In this document: positions 17,212 through 24,466 of the stretch, piece after piece | Position numbering within the stretch: position 1 is the stretch's first letter | Layout of the letters: each line of letters starts with the position of its first letter | Virus record (IMG/VR): IMGVR_UViG_3300045017_000165 | Location: 1-64,000 of that record | Source of the DNA: a virus | Direction: 5' to 3' (one strand) | DNA: 64,000 nucleotides | Notes under the pieces: model-generated | The model's database searches: none | Seen by the model: only the letters and a program-made list of their open reading frames with translations | What the model was told of the DNA's origin: nothing | Made by a program: the position numbers and the translations under genes

Positions 17212-18195
17212 ATGAAAGTTGCCCACCTACTCGCCTTAACTCTCTCACTAGTACTCTTTAGTTGTTGTGGCAAACCCATTAAAGACGTGGCTGAGTCTCC
17301 GGCGTCATTAAACCAAATGCGCTTAGTAATGCAGGACTCATCTAAGGATAAAACAGTTGGCGTACTCCCAACTATGGACGAGAGTTTTAAGTTCATGGTG
17401 TTTGGCACCGGAACATATTCAGCCAGAGGTTTCTTAAGATGTAGTGGGCATTACGGAGGTTCCTTCAAGGACGCAAATTGGATAACTATAAAACCTCCGA
17501 AGCGTTCTGGTGTTTGCCTCATGCAAGTAGAAGTAAAAGAAAATAGTCTTGACTCGAATATATCAGGTGTATTCATCTCTGAGTTATTCGGAAATCCCGA
17601 TGTACTGCCGCTTAGCATCGACGTAGTGGGAAAGCGTAGGCTAGGTGTTAATGCTATCCAACTGGGCGAGCACCCTGATGGTGGGGTAAGGACGCTCATA
17701 AGTGAAGATACCGCTGTTAAGATTTATACCTCAACTAAAAATGGAACACTTCGCTCCAGATCAAGTTGTAAAGATAAGAGTGGCGAAACGTTTCTGTCAG
17801 ACAGCTTCATCATAGAAGATGGTGTTGTGACGACTGATTTATACCACCTTTATAGAAACTTAGGTGGTATCAACCAATCTTGCGTATTCAAATTTCTGGT
17901 AAATCCCGCCGATTCTCTGAAAGAAGGTGGAACGCTCTACGTCCACGTTTATAAAAAGTTCGGTTCTTGGTTAGAAACGCCATTAGTAGAGCGGCGTGGC
18001 AATAGGTATTGCTTCGAGTTCACCGATCCTTACGTGGTAGGGATGAAAGTAAACGATAAAGCCTCCAGCCTCAATGCGCAGCGGGTATGTTCTCCGCTCA
18101 ACTCCAGATACGAGGTGCTTGGTGTAACTAGCTCACTCCGTCTATTTTATGGGGTGTACGATACTATTCTTAACGATTGGGAGACTATCCAATGA
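17212..18195 (+). CDS. Phage-encoded lipoprotein, 327 residues
   Basis: A type II signal peptide: 'MKVAHLLALTLSLVLFSC' with a lipobox-like LFSC, cleaved before Cys18 or Cys19. The mature part is soluble, beta-rich and has scattered cysteines. There is no domain I can name. A secreted lipoprotein would be anchored in the host envelope. In phages such proteins act in superinfection exclusion or as the outer-membrane spanin subunit, but this one is much larger than usual spanins. The ribosome binding site is GGGAGA. The stop overlaps the next start (ATGA), which encodes a membrane-anchored coiled-coil, so the two may form an envelope complex. Confidence 0.7.
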   Translation: MKVAHLLALTLSLVLFSCCGKPIKDVAESPASLNQMRLVMQDSSKDKTVGVLPTMDESFKFMVFGTGTYSARGFLRCSGHYGGSFKDANWITIKPPKRSGVCLMQVEVKENSLDSNISGVFISELFGNPDVLPLSIDVVGKRRLGVNAIQLGEHPDGGVRTLISEDTAVKIYTSTKNGTLRSRSSCKDKSGETFLSDSFIIEDGVVTTDLYHLYRNLGGINQSCVFKFLVNPADSLKEGGTLYVHVYKKFGSWLETPLVERRGNRYCFEFTDPYVVGMKVNDKASSLNAQRVCSPLNSRYEVLGVTSSLRLFYGVYDTILNDWETIQ

Positions 18196-18662
18196 TCTTC
18201 GCAACCGCTCCTTCCCCCCTACCAAGCATAGATGTCGACGTTATTGCCGGCATGCTCCAGAACGCCCTATCGATAGGATCCGCTCTGCCGGGGATACTAG
18301 GCGCTATTTTCGTAGTGTTTATCGCTATCGCCATCAGTCTGCTGCTCATCTCAAAATACTTCGCTGACGAGAACAAACGCCGCGACGAAGCGTATAAAGA
18401 AAGCAAGCGCCTAGAGCACGAGCATAACGCTAATCTTCAGCGTATAGCTGTGGACTATGCCAAAGCCGCAGGTGAGCTCTTGAGCGAGGAATACCGTAAA
18501 GACTACGAACTGTACTCCAAGCTCTTAGCCAATAAAGACTACTCATTTCTAGCTAAAATCGCCAAAGTCTACCACAACGAGTTAGCGGGGTTCATTTATG
18601 ACGAATCTATTGCTCCCCGGGATAGGGCTGCTAGAATAATCCATACAGTAACGGGGCGTTAA
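18192..18662 (+). CDS. Membrane-anchored helical protein, 156 residues
   Basis: I place the start at 18192, overlapping the lipoprotein stop (ATGA). A strong membrane segment ('ILGAIFVVFIAIAISLLLI') at about 33-52 is followed by a charged helix ('ADENKRRDEAYKESKRLEHE') and a mixed helical tail. A membrane helix plus periplasmic or cytoplasmic coil, directly coupled to a lipoprotein, is the arrangement of an i-spanin/o-spanin pair. The partners here are larger than classical ones, so this is a working hypothesis. Confidence 0.55.
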   Translation: MIFATAPSPLPSIDVDVIAGMLQNALSIGSALPGILGAIFVVFIAIAISLLLISKYFADENKRRDEAYKESKRLEHEHNANLQRIAVDYAKAAGELLSEEYRKDYELYSKLLANKDYSFLAKIAKVYHNELAGFIYDESIAPRDRAARIIHTVTGR

Positions 18663-18712
18663 TTCGTACTTAAAAACCATACTATCGTTTGGTTTAGTAA
18701 TACGATCTAACG

Positions 18713-18742
18713 TTGTGTGGTACTTTGTGTTGCCCGTATGAT
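18713..18742 (+). promoter_or_regulatory. Sigma70-like promoter
   Basis: TTGTGT at 18713-18718 and TATGAT at 18737-18742 with an 18-base spacer. It lies in the 105-base gap before the gene at 18768, whose ribosome binding site is AGAGGG. Confidence 0.5.
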
Positions 18743-18767
18743 ATTCTAGACTTAAGAGGGTTCTATC

Positions 18768-19181
18768 ATGGCGATTATCTATAACTTTTTCGGTCAAGTT
18801 CCCGGCACCGTAGTTTTGCAGACGAACGATAATTTTGATGGATCGTCCCATACCGCAACCCCAGTGATTACTCCTGGTATGGCGGTGTTTCCGGATCAGT
18901 GCCTAGGCGGACTATTTGACTTCCACACTAGACCTCTGACGCATCAGCAAGACTCCATTGATATCAAGGAAATAGCCTGGGAAGGCGTTGGAGCATGTGA
19001 GGTTTACAGAGTATCCCACGGTAGAGAAATTCTTATCCACACCTTCTCTGCCAACGGCGAATACTTTGAAAACATCGTTTTGACACCCACTGAATACCTT
19101 AAGTTTGTGTCGACCGGCACTGCAGGGCATAAGACTGTAGCTGTAACAGCCACGCTTGCCATGAATCCATGGAATGTATGA
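18768..19181 (+). CDS. Hypothetical virion-type beta protein, 137 residues
   Basis: A compact beta-rich protein without signal or membrane segment. The N-terminus 'MAIIYNFFGQVPGTVVLQT' and the end 'VTATLAMNPWNV' look like a small tail or capsid decoration subunit. It starts a new rightward transcription unit behind its own promoter and is followed one base later by a 38-residue frame. I do not recognise the family. Confidence 0.55.
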   Translation: MAIIYNFFGQVPGTVVLQTNDNFDGSSHTATPVITPGMAVFPDQCLGGLFDFHTRPLTHQQDSIDIKEIAWEGVGACEVYRVSHGREILIHTFSANGEYFENIVLTPTEYLKFVSTGTAGHKTVAVTATLAMNPWNV

Positions 19182-19182
19182 A

Positions 19183-19299
19183 ATGACGGTTTATAACTTT
19201 GTTACCCCTACAAAAATGAACCGGGCGATTGACGAAGCAATCGATGAAGCGATGGCGAAGAAGCGCGCAAAGAACACGACTGGCGTGATCATAAATTAG
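19183..19299 (+). CDS. Small helical protein, 38 residues
   Basis: ATG one base after the preceding stop. The frame encodes 38 residues: a short strand 'MTVYNFVTPTKM', an acidic-basic helix 'RAIDEAIDEAMAKKRAKN' and the tail 'TTGVIIN'. The close spacing and the sensible amphipathic helix suggest it is translated. Function unknown. Confidence 0.45.
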   Translation: MTVYNFVTPTKMNRAIDEAIDEAMAKKRAKNTTGVIIN

Positions 19300-19340
19300 A
19301 TTATTTGGCGACTAGTTACGTTTGAGATGGAGACTAATCA

Positions 19341-19946
19341 ATGGCTATTATTCAAAATAACGCGGCTGAACGAAATCTTCTTCTAACTCTCGCCGATGTA
19401 CCGGCTCTTGGCGTCGATCCTTCCACCGTGGTGTGTAGCTACAGAAAAGAAGGTCAATCAACGCTTACCGTCAAGCCTCTTGATTCGTCCAACTTCGTAG
19501 AACTCGGTGGTGGCTACTACTTCATTAAGTTTACTGCGACGGAGATGAACACGCTCGGCTACTTTTTCTACACTCTCACTAGCCCTGAGTTTGATAATTT
19601 TCTATACGATGAATTTACTATTGAGCCTGCACCTGGCGGGGAAGTAACGCCTACTCCTGGCATCTGTGTAATCCACGGCGTAGTGAATACTGCTTCAGCT
19701 ACAGCCGCTCGTGGTAAAAAGGTGACTGCTAGACCTGTCGCGATGCCAACCAAGTATGAAAGTAACATTATTTGCAGCGGCTCAGTCATTGCTTACGTCG
19801 ACACGTCGGGTAATTTTGAGTTGCCCTTGGTGCGCGGAGCAACGGTCATTATTGAGATAGAGGGCACTGGTATTCGTGTACAGATCGTAGTTCCCGATGC
19901 AGCTACGGCTGAATTTATAGACCTCGTTCCCGACTTCTGGGTCTGA
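19341..19946 (+). CDS. Virion protein with C-terminal carboxypeptidase-regulatory-like domain
   Basis: 201 residues. The first 95 form an N-terminal beta domain ('GGGYYFIKFTATEMNTLGYFFYTL'-like pattern) seen in tail proteins that describe a displacement module. After a PTPG linker, residues 108-200 resemble the C-terminal domain of the protein at 31779 ('C.(I/V)HG.V', a variable loop, then '.G.(F/W).LP(L/I)' and 'V.(I/F)EI'), a carboxypeptidase-regulatory-like fold. The module has thus been shared between distant genes of this phage. The ribosome binding site is weak (GAGATGGAG). Confidence 0.6.
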   Translation: MAIIQNNAAERNLLLTLADVPALGVDPSTVVCSYRKEGQSTLTVKPLDSSNFVELGGGYYFIKFTATEMNTLGYFFYTLTSPEFDNFLYDEFTIEPAPGGEVTPTPGICVIHGVVNTASATAARGKKVTARPVAMPTKYESNIICSGSVIAYVDTSGNFELPLVRGATVIIEIEGTGIRVQIVVPDAATAEFIDLVPDFWV

Positions 19947-19972
19947 TAGCTAAACTTCTAGTGGCGCTCATT

Positions 19973-20009
19973 GGCGGACGAACGGAGTTGCAATCTCCGC
20001 TCGTCCGCC
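19973..20009 (+). other. Strong hairpin after the 19341 gene
   Basis: GGCGGACGA pairs with TCGTCCGCC and CGGAG with CTCCG around a 7-base loop, with one internal mismatch. There is no T tract, so it is not a classical intrinsic terminator. It may be an RNA 3' end or processing site between convergent genes. The remaining bases up to 20131 hold a weak second hairpin (CCCGATCCGTGCAACGGG) and no gene. Confidence 0.5.
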
Positions 20010-20131
20010 GTGACTGGGACAAAAAGCATTGTGTTAGTATTGTTCGACTACTTATGCACGAAAAACTATCTTTCATTCCCGATCCGTGCAACGGGAACTC
20101 AGAGGACCCCCCTAAGTAGGATACTAACTTA

Positions 20132-20650
20132 TCACGAAGCCTTGTTATCAAACGGGACTGAGTGAAGCTCACGCTTTCTCGTTTGAGGACGCGGGTTCGC
20201 AACTAACGTACTGTCAGCAAACGGATTACCAATAGAGTCATTAGTGTTCATAAGCGGATCGCTATTACGAGCCGCCATGCGTTCAGATACCTTGCTCCAT
20301 ACCGCTGCGCCAACAACTGCAGCACCAACGCCAACTAAAGCCTGAGCACCTTTCTCAAGCCACCAATGAAAACTGGTGGGGTTGAAGCACACGCGCTCTT
20401 CTACTTTTTTAGCTATGATATCTACTTGATTGTTGAACAGAAGCGTAATCTCTACAGATCTCACGATATCTTCTATTTTCTCCATAGGTAGTTCATCACC
20501 AAACTCGTAACCACCGAGCATTGCGCAAACCTCAGAGGTTACGTGATTGTGAAAATCATTCCAGTTTGTGAATCCGGGACTGCCGACTTTTTGAGCTACG
20601 ATACTATCTAGCTCTTTGTTCATCTCTGCTGCATTATTTGTGGTGTTCAT
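20132..20650 (-). CDS. Hypothetical protein with one membrane-like segment, 172 residues
   Basis: Leftward gene, alone among rightward ones. I use the ATG at 20650 (GAAAGG upstream) rather than a TTG five codons earlier that overlaps the binding site. The N-terminal 100 residues are acidic and helical. A hydrophobic Gly/Ala/Val segment ('AQALVGVGAAVVGAAVW') lies around 104-120, followed by a polar tail. It is preceded by the GGATATAAG motif shared by other leftward genes, so it probably belongs to the early-type programme. I do not recognise the family. Confidence 0.6.
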   Translation of the reverse strand: MNTTNNAAEMNKELDSIVAQKVGSPGFTNWNDFHNHVTSEVCAMLGGYEFGDELPMEKIEDIVRSVEITLLFNNQVDIIAKKVEERVCFNPTSFHWWLEKGAQALVGVGAAVVGAAVWSKVSERMAARNSDPLMNTNDSIGNPFADSTLVANPRPQTRKRELHSVPFDNKAS

Positions 20651-20682
20651 TTTGTTGCCTTTCAATAATGCTGTTTGTCCAC

Positions 20683-20702
20683 GTTAAGCTTATATCCGAA
20701 AC
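20683..20702 (-). promoter_or_regulatory. Leftward promoter motif (GGATATAAG type)
   Basis: On the minus strand the sequence reads TTTCGGATATAAGCTTAA, about 35 bases before the 20650 start. It matches the motif upstream of several other leftward genes in the window. Confidence 0.5.
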
Positions 20703-20737
20703 CACTAAAGTTTTGCCTCGCGTCATAAACATGCTTT

Positions 20738-20766
20738 TTGATGAAACCCGTGTAAAATGTTATTCT
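20738..20766 (+). promoter_or_regulatory. Sigma70-like promoter for the 20791 operon
   Basis: TTGATG at 20738-20743 and TATTCT at 20761-20766 with a 17-base spacer, back to back with the leftward motif at 20683. Confidence 0.45.
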
Positions 20767-20790
20767 TAGTGAGAAAGTTCTGGAGAAAAA

Positions 20791-21891
20791 ATGAGACTAA
20801 TAAATCAAGTTATTGATTTTACAGACGACGTCAGTAAAGAGATTTTTAAGCAGGCTTCTGCCATACCAGAGCACTGCGCTGATGGGGCTATACTCACTGC
20901 TGAAGAGCGCGCAAAACTAGCGGAAGAAGACTTTGCGCTGGTTATGCTCACGAAAGAAGCCTCCAGATTGAGAAAGTTCCCCATCACAGACGAAGCAAAT
21001 ACTTGGCTATCGTGCCACTACTTTAGCAAGACTGCAGCTAGACTCCCTCACACGGCTCAAAAGATAGCTGCTGCTAATTTAAAGAGAGCCTGTGCCATAT
21101 TTAACATCACTCCCCCAAACAACGTGTGCGAGCTCGCCGACGAAACTGTTAGCAGTAACTTCTATGATGAAGCTACCCACGCAAACGCAGATCGATCGTT
21201 TGAGCAGACAGTGAAGATTGCTAGAGAGTTGCCGCGCTCAGAAAGCTCACCGCACTACTACGCGTTGTCGGGTAAATATGCGATGCCGTCGGCTGAGTAT
21301 GTGAAGATCGCAAGCCAGTACTTTGATAAGCATGAGAAAGAGTTTGGTAATGCGGAAGATAGGCACTCATTTGCTAATAATGTGCTGAATCGCGCTAAAG
21401 AATTGAACGTAGATCTTGGTGAATCCGCAACCATCAATAAATATGCCTCTGACCAGTACAGTGATAATATTTCTCGTCAGATTAAACTTAGGGAATCACT
21501 GGTGGATGGAAAAGATGACTTATCCAAGTCGCTCAGTAAACTAGCCTCATTTAAATCGACCACAGAGCCGTCAGTATTTGCAAAAGCTCTTTATGAATTC
21601 GATAAAAAAGCCGGTCTGGAGCGCTATTACGGAAAATCTGTGGATGATGCGTTTAAAGCAACTCTAGAAAAAACCGCTGCCTCGGCGTATCAATGGAAGG
21701 ACGCGCAAACAAACGAATCCATCACTGGAGACTTATTGAAAAAAGCTGCTAGTTCAAAGTTTGATAAAATCTCTCAGTATTTCGGCAAAACCGTGGCGGA
21801 AAACTTGAAAAAGCACCCAGTTGAAATATTTGATTCGCTGCCAAACGATGCCAAGGTGGTTATCGTTCGTCTAGCGAAAGGGACAATGTAA
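20791..21891 (+). CDS. Helical virion-type protein, 366 residues
   Basis: An almost wholly alpha-helical protein without signal or membrane segment. It contains many 'K(T/I/E/K)A(A/S)' helix starts such as 'FSKTAARLP', 'KTAASAYQW' and 'KKAASSKFDKI'. These echo the KTA motif at the N-termini of small head-region proteins (31621-50820), but here they are internal. The first gene of a rightward operon behind a promoter, it is followed directly by a GTG-start gene. Likely a structural or internal virion protein; family not recognised. Confidence 0.55.
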   Translation: MRLINQVIDFTDDVSKEIFKQASAIPEHCADGAILTAEERAKLAEEDFALVMLTKEASRLRKFPITDEANTWLSCHYFSKTAARLPHTAQKIAAANLKRACAIFNITPPNNVCELADETVSSNFYDEATHANADRSFEQTVKIARELPRSESSPHYYALSGKYAMPSAEYVKIASQYFDKHEKEFGNAEDRHSFANNVLNRAKELNVDLGESATINKYASDQYSDNISRQIKLRESLVDGKDDLSKSLSKLASFKSTTEPSVFAKALYEFDKKAGLERYYGKSVDDAFKATLEKTAASAYQWKDAQTNESITGDLLKKAASSKFDKISQYFGKTVAENLKKHPVEIFDSLPNDAKVVIVRLAKGTM

Positions 21892-22734
21892 GTGAGTAAT
21901 ACTCAAGATCAACAGAAAAAAAGCCGCACCGAGGAACTAGGTAGGCGCACACTACGCTTGGTAAAGGGTGTGGAGCAGGTCGGCTCAAATCTGAAGGGCG
22001 GGCAACCTGTCAAGGCACTGCACCAAGCGATCATCACTGGGATAAAACTAGCAGACGAAAACGTTTTTTATAATGAGTTATCTTCAGCGCTTCAAGTTGC
22101 TGCAGCCTTGAAGGCGCTGAGCACGGATGCACTGAGCTGGACGCCGGAGGTTCTGTGCGCTGAGATCGATAAGAAGTTTAGAGGGTGGTCGAGTGAAAGG
22201 GTTGCCTCTGCCATCGCCCACTTTCATAAAACTGGTACTCTTTTAACAGACGTTCCTCAGCTAGTTCGTGAGAAGATTTACGCAATTCGTATAGTGGCGA
22301 CATCCAACTCTGCCCAGACAGAGTGGCACATCTTTGAAAAAGTCGGTGGCGCGTTCAACGATCGCGTCGCTAAATTCGGAGAGATCGAGCCGCTATCAGC
22401 TGCGGAAGCTGCTAAAACCGTAGCTATAATAGAAGACATTCGACCTGACGTTTATGACAACGAAGTGAAAATATACATAGCGGGGTGTTGCCATCAGGAC
22501 GGGCTTTACACCATAGAAGCCATTAAATGGTTGCGTATGTCAGAACCATACCTCCGACAGATGAACAGAGACTCAACCGGAGATCCTTTTGATCCATCAA
22601 TCGGAGCTGCCATCGGTAAAAAATTAAACGAACTGAGGAGTTTAGAAACCATACCGGATTTCGACGAGTCTGACGTTGTGTCAGTACAAGCAGGGAAGCT
22701 ACTCGCCATTGAACTTATAGCCAGCAAGGTCTAG
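21892..22734 (+). CDS. Helical protein, 280 residues, GTG start
   Basis: The GTG follows the preceding stop TAA directly, so translation is coupled. The protein is soluble and mostly helical. The N-terminus is basic ('QQKKSRTEELGRRTLRLVKG'); the middle has an alternating pattern like helical-repeat proteins. There are no recognisable catalytic motifs. It probably acts with the 20791 product. The gene after it encodes a small beta module, so this marks the end of the helical pair. Confidence 0.55.
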   Translation: MSNTQDQQKKSRTEELGRRTLRLVKGVEQVGSNLKGGQPVKALHQAIITGIKLADENVFYNELSSALQVAAALKALSTDALSWTPEVLCAEIDKKFRGWSSERVASAIAHFHKTGTLLTDVPQLVREKIYAIRIVATSNSAQTEWHIFEKVGGAFNDRVAKFGEIEPLSAAEAAKTVAIIEDIRPDVYDNEVKIYIAGCCHQDGLYTIEAIKWLRMSEPYLRQMNRDSTGDPFDPSIGAAIGKKLNELRSLETIPDFDESDVVSVQAGKLLAIELIASKV

Positions 22735-22741
22735 GGGTTGT

Positions 22742-23047
22742 ATGGGCATAGCTCGCAATAAAAGAGCTAACATTTTAATGGCGGTGGCGTTTAGCGCGAG
22801 CGACTGGCTAAATAACTCTATCGTCATTATCCGCTCAGGACTCCCTACAGTGCCGGGTGAAATCGGTCCTCACGAACTACCGTTAAATCGTTTTTACGAA
22901 ACTTCAATTTATAAATACCTGCCTAGTAGTAGGACTAAAGAAGTGGGTCTAACTATAGTGCACGATAGGGCGACCGGTAATATAACCTTCTCGAAAGCTG
23001 CAGCAGTAGCCGCTTTTTCTGGGGTGGCATTTATAAAAACCTACTAG
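22742..23047 (+). CDS. Small beta protein, paralogue of the 23270 C-terminal domain
   Basis: 101 residues that align over their full length with residues 145-244 of the protein at 23270. Shared elements are 'FSASDW' / 'FAASDW', 'GEIGPHELP' / 'GEVGPHLVT', 'TGNITFSKAA' / 'NGDITLRKSP' and a 'FSGVAF' / 'FAGVVL' ending. It is a stand-alone copy of a virion beta domain. The paralogue's N-terminal module is missing here. Start is 7 bases after the preceding stop. Confidence 0.6.
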   Translation: MGIARNKRANILMAVAFSASDWLNNSIVIIRSGLPTVPGEIGPHELPLNRFYETSIYKYLPSSRTKEVGLTIVHDRATGNITFSKAAAVAAFSGVAFIKTY

Positions 23048-23049
23048 TC

Positions 23050-23253
23050 ATGAACGATAAAATAAGAAATAATCACACCCAGGAACTTTCTGAAAAAGTA
23101 GATTTACTTATCAATGCGCTACTACTTCTAACAAATATGCTAAGATGTAATAGGACAGTTGATGGAGTATCTTTTATTAACGCGATACCAGAATCAGTTT
23201 TGGATCGCGTAGAACATTTAGTGACGTACGATAAGCGTAGACCAAAATCATAG
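23050..23253 (+). CDS. Hypothetical helical protein, 67 residues
   Basis: Starts two bases after the preceding stop with little ribosome binding site, so translation is probably coupled. The product is a charged amphipathic helix ('QELSEKVDLLINALLLLTNML') followed by a short polar tail. It has no membrane-length hydrophobic stretch. Function unknown; position suggests a partner of the neighbouring beta proteins. Confidence 0.5.
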   Translation: MNDKIRNNHTQELSEKVDLLINALLLLTNMLRCNRTVDGVSFINAIPESVLDRVEHLVTYDKRRPKS

Positions 23254-23269
23254 GAGGGTATGACGCAAT

Positions 23270-24004
23270 ATGGCACAAATTAATTATGCTCACGTTTATG
23301 CTGGGGCAGGTTTCAGCGGCGAGCAGTTCAATATTGCGGCTGGTCCAGCCGACACCAGTATTATTGACGTTCTGCTGAGCGTTGGCGACGGCGCACTGAC
23401 GGAAGACGCTCCGCACGTTCTCGTTTCAACAGGCGCTCTTGGTGGAGCGCGCGCTCTCGATATTTCAGCAATGGAAGTCGAATCCGCTGCCAAAGGTGGA
23501 CAAGCTCTGAACGGTCGTATTTTCTATCTGTCGGTTCAGAACTCAGACATTTCTGGAACTAACACGTTGACCATCAGTGGCACTACTTCGATCAACGGTT
23601 CTGCCACACTAGTCATCTCCAATACTGGTGACTACCTCTTCCATCACGTCAGTGGTGGCGTGTGGCGTGTAAACGTTCTCCCGACTCCGGCTGAAAAGCT
23701 AGCCACCATGGCTCGCGTTTCATTCGCGGCGTCTGATTGGGATGCTGGCGCAAGCAAGAACACGATCAAAGTGCTTCAGACTGGCACTCCTGCCGCGGGC
23801 GAGGTTGGTCCACATCTTGTTACTCCATACGGTTCATATGTAGTTCAGGTCATTAACACTGACCTCACTCCGGAGTGGCAACATCGTTTAGTATTGGTCG
23901 ACGTCGAGATTCAATTTGCGCCGAACGGCGACATTACTCTGCGCAAGTCTCCGAAAGCGGCTGACTTTGCTGGCGTAGTGCTTATCGTCGGCACACTAGA
24001 CTAA
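23270..24004 (+). CDS. Two-domain beta virion protein, 244 residues
   Basis: Residues 1-140 resemble residues 60-150 of the 584-residue fibre at 24467: a 'GRIFYLSVQNSDISGTNTL' segment corresponds to 'GRLFFVKNSGTANARLLI', each followed by a closing strand. Residues 145-244 are the domain found alone at 22742. The first 60 codons are unusually rich in regular, high-GC codons. The ribosome binding site is AGGAGGGT. It is probably an abundant structural protein such as a fibre base or decoration protein, but this is inferred. Confidence 0.6.
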   Translation: MAQINYAHVYAGAGFSGEQFNIAAGPADTSIIDVLLSVGDGALTEDAPHVLVSTGALGGARALDISAMEVESAAKGGQALNGRIFYLSVQNSDISGTNTLTISGTTSINGSATLVISNTGDYLFHHVSGGVWRVNVLPTPAEKLATMARVSFAASDWDAGASKNTIKVLQTGTPAAGEVGPHLVTPYGSYVVQVINTDLTPEWQHRLVLVDVEIQFAPNGDITLRKSPKAADFAGVVLIVGTLD

Positions 24005-24017
24005 TTAAGGGGGTATC

Positions 24018-24200
24018 ATGGATATCTCTTCAAAAATTAAAGCGCTGCGCGAGGAAGCTGAAAAGCTCTCTGCCGAGGAAAAACTAATTAAAGCTCGCAT
24101 CGCCGAGCTTAAAACCGTCCTAGCAGAAAAGAAAAAGCAAGAAGAGCAACTAGCTGCTTTGAAGAAAGAAGAAGCCGAATTGCTAAAGCTTCTAGCGTAA
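24018..24200 (+). CDS. Short coiled-coil protein, 60 residues
   Basis: The whole chain is a heptad-patterned Lys/Glu/Leu helix ('KIKALREEAEKLSAEEKLIK'). It is a paralogue of the 65-residue protein at 24260: both begin 'MDI(S/T).KI(K/R).LR(E/D)' and end in 'LL.LL'. Both follow GGGGT-type sites. A terminator separates them. They may form trimeric stalk pieces or assembly helpers for adjacent fibre proteins. Confidence 0.65.
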   Translation: MDISSKIKALREEAEKLSAEEKLIKARIAELKTVLAEKKKQEEQLAALKKEEAELLKLLA

Positions 24201-24223
24201 GCGGTTTTTATACAAAATAAGGC

Positions 24224-24254
24224 GGGCGGGGAGTTTAAACTCTCCGCCCTTTTT
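24224..24254 (+). terminator. Rho-independent terminator
   Basis: GGGCGGGGAG pairs with CTCTCCGCCC (one G-T pair) around TTTAAA and is followed by five T. It ends six bases before the next ATG at 24260, so that gene needs read-through or its own start. Confidence 0.85.
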
Positions 24255-24259
24255 AATTT

Positions 24260-24457
24260 ATGGACATAACTGACAAAATCAGACAGCTTCGCGACGACGT
24301 AGTAGAAATAGATCGTCTAACGGCTGTGACCGAAAAAAGACTGCAGGCGTTGAAGACTTTAATCTCTGAACGAAATTTAGTCCTAGATCGTTTGGAGAAC
24401 TCTCTTAAAGAAGAGCAACAACTACTAAGCTTGCTAGGCAACGACTCAACGTATTAA
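24260..24457 (+). CDS. Short coiled-coil protein, 65 residues
   Basis: Paralogue of the protein at 24018 with the same 'MDI.DKIRQLRDD' beginning and continuous heptads to 'LEEQQLLSLL'-type ending. The start codon lies immediately after the terminator hairpin. No clear ribosome binding site is present, since the T tract takes its place, so translation may be weak or may use the hairpin-proximal A/T-rich leader. The next gene, a long fibre, starts 9 bases after the stop. Confidence 0.6.
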   Translation: MDITDKIRQLRDDVVEIDRLTAVTEKRLQALKTLISERNLVLDRLENSLKEEQQLLSLLGNDSTY

Positions 24458-24466
24458 TATGTAGGC

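Noticed and set aside
16626-18662. Firm assignment of holin and spanin genes
   Set aside because: Topology fits, but no endolysin or signature motif was found, so these are kept as membrane proteins with a tentative lysis role.
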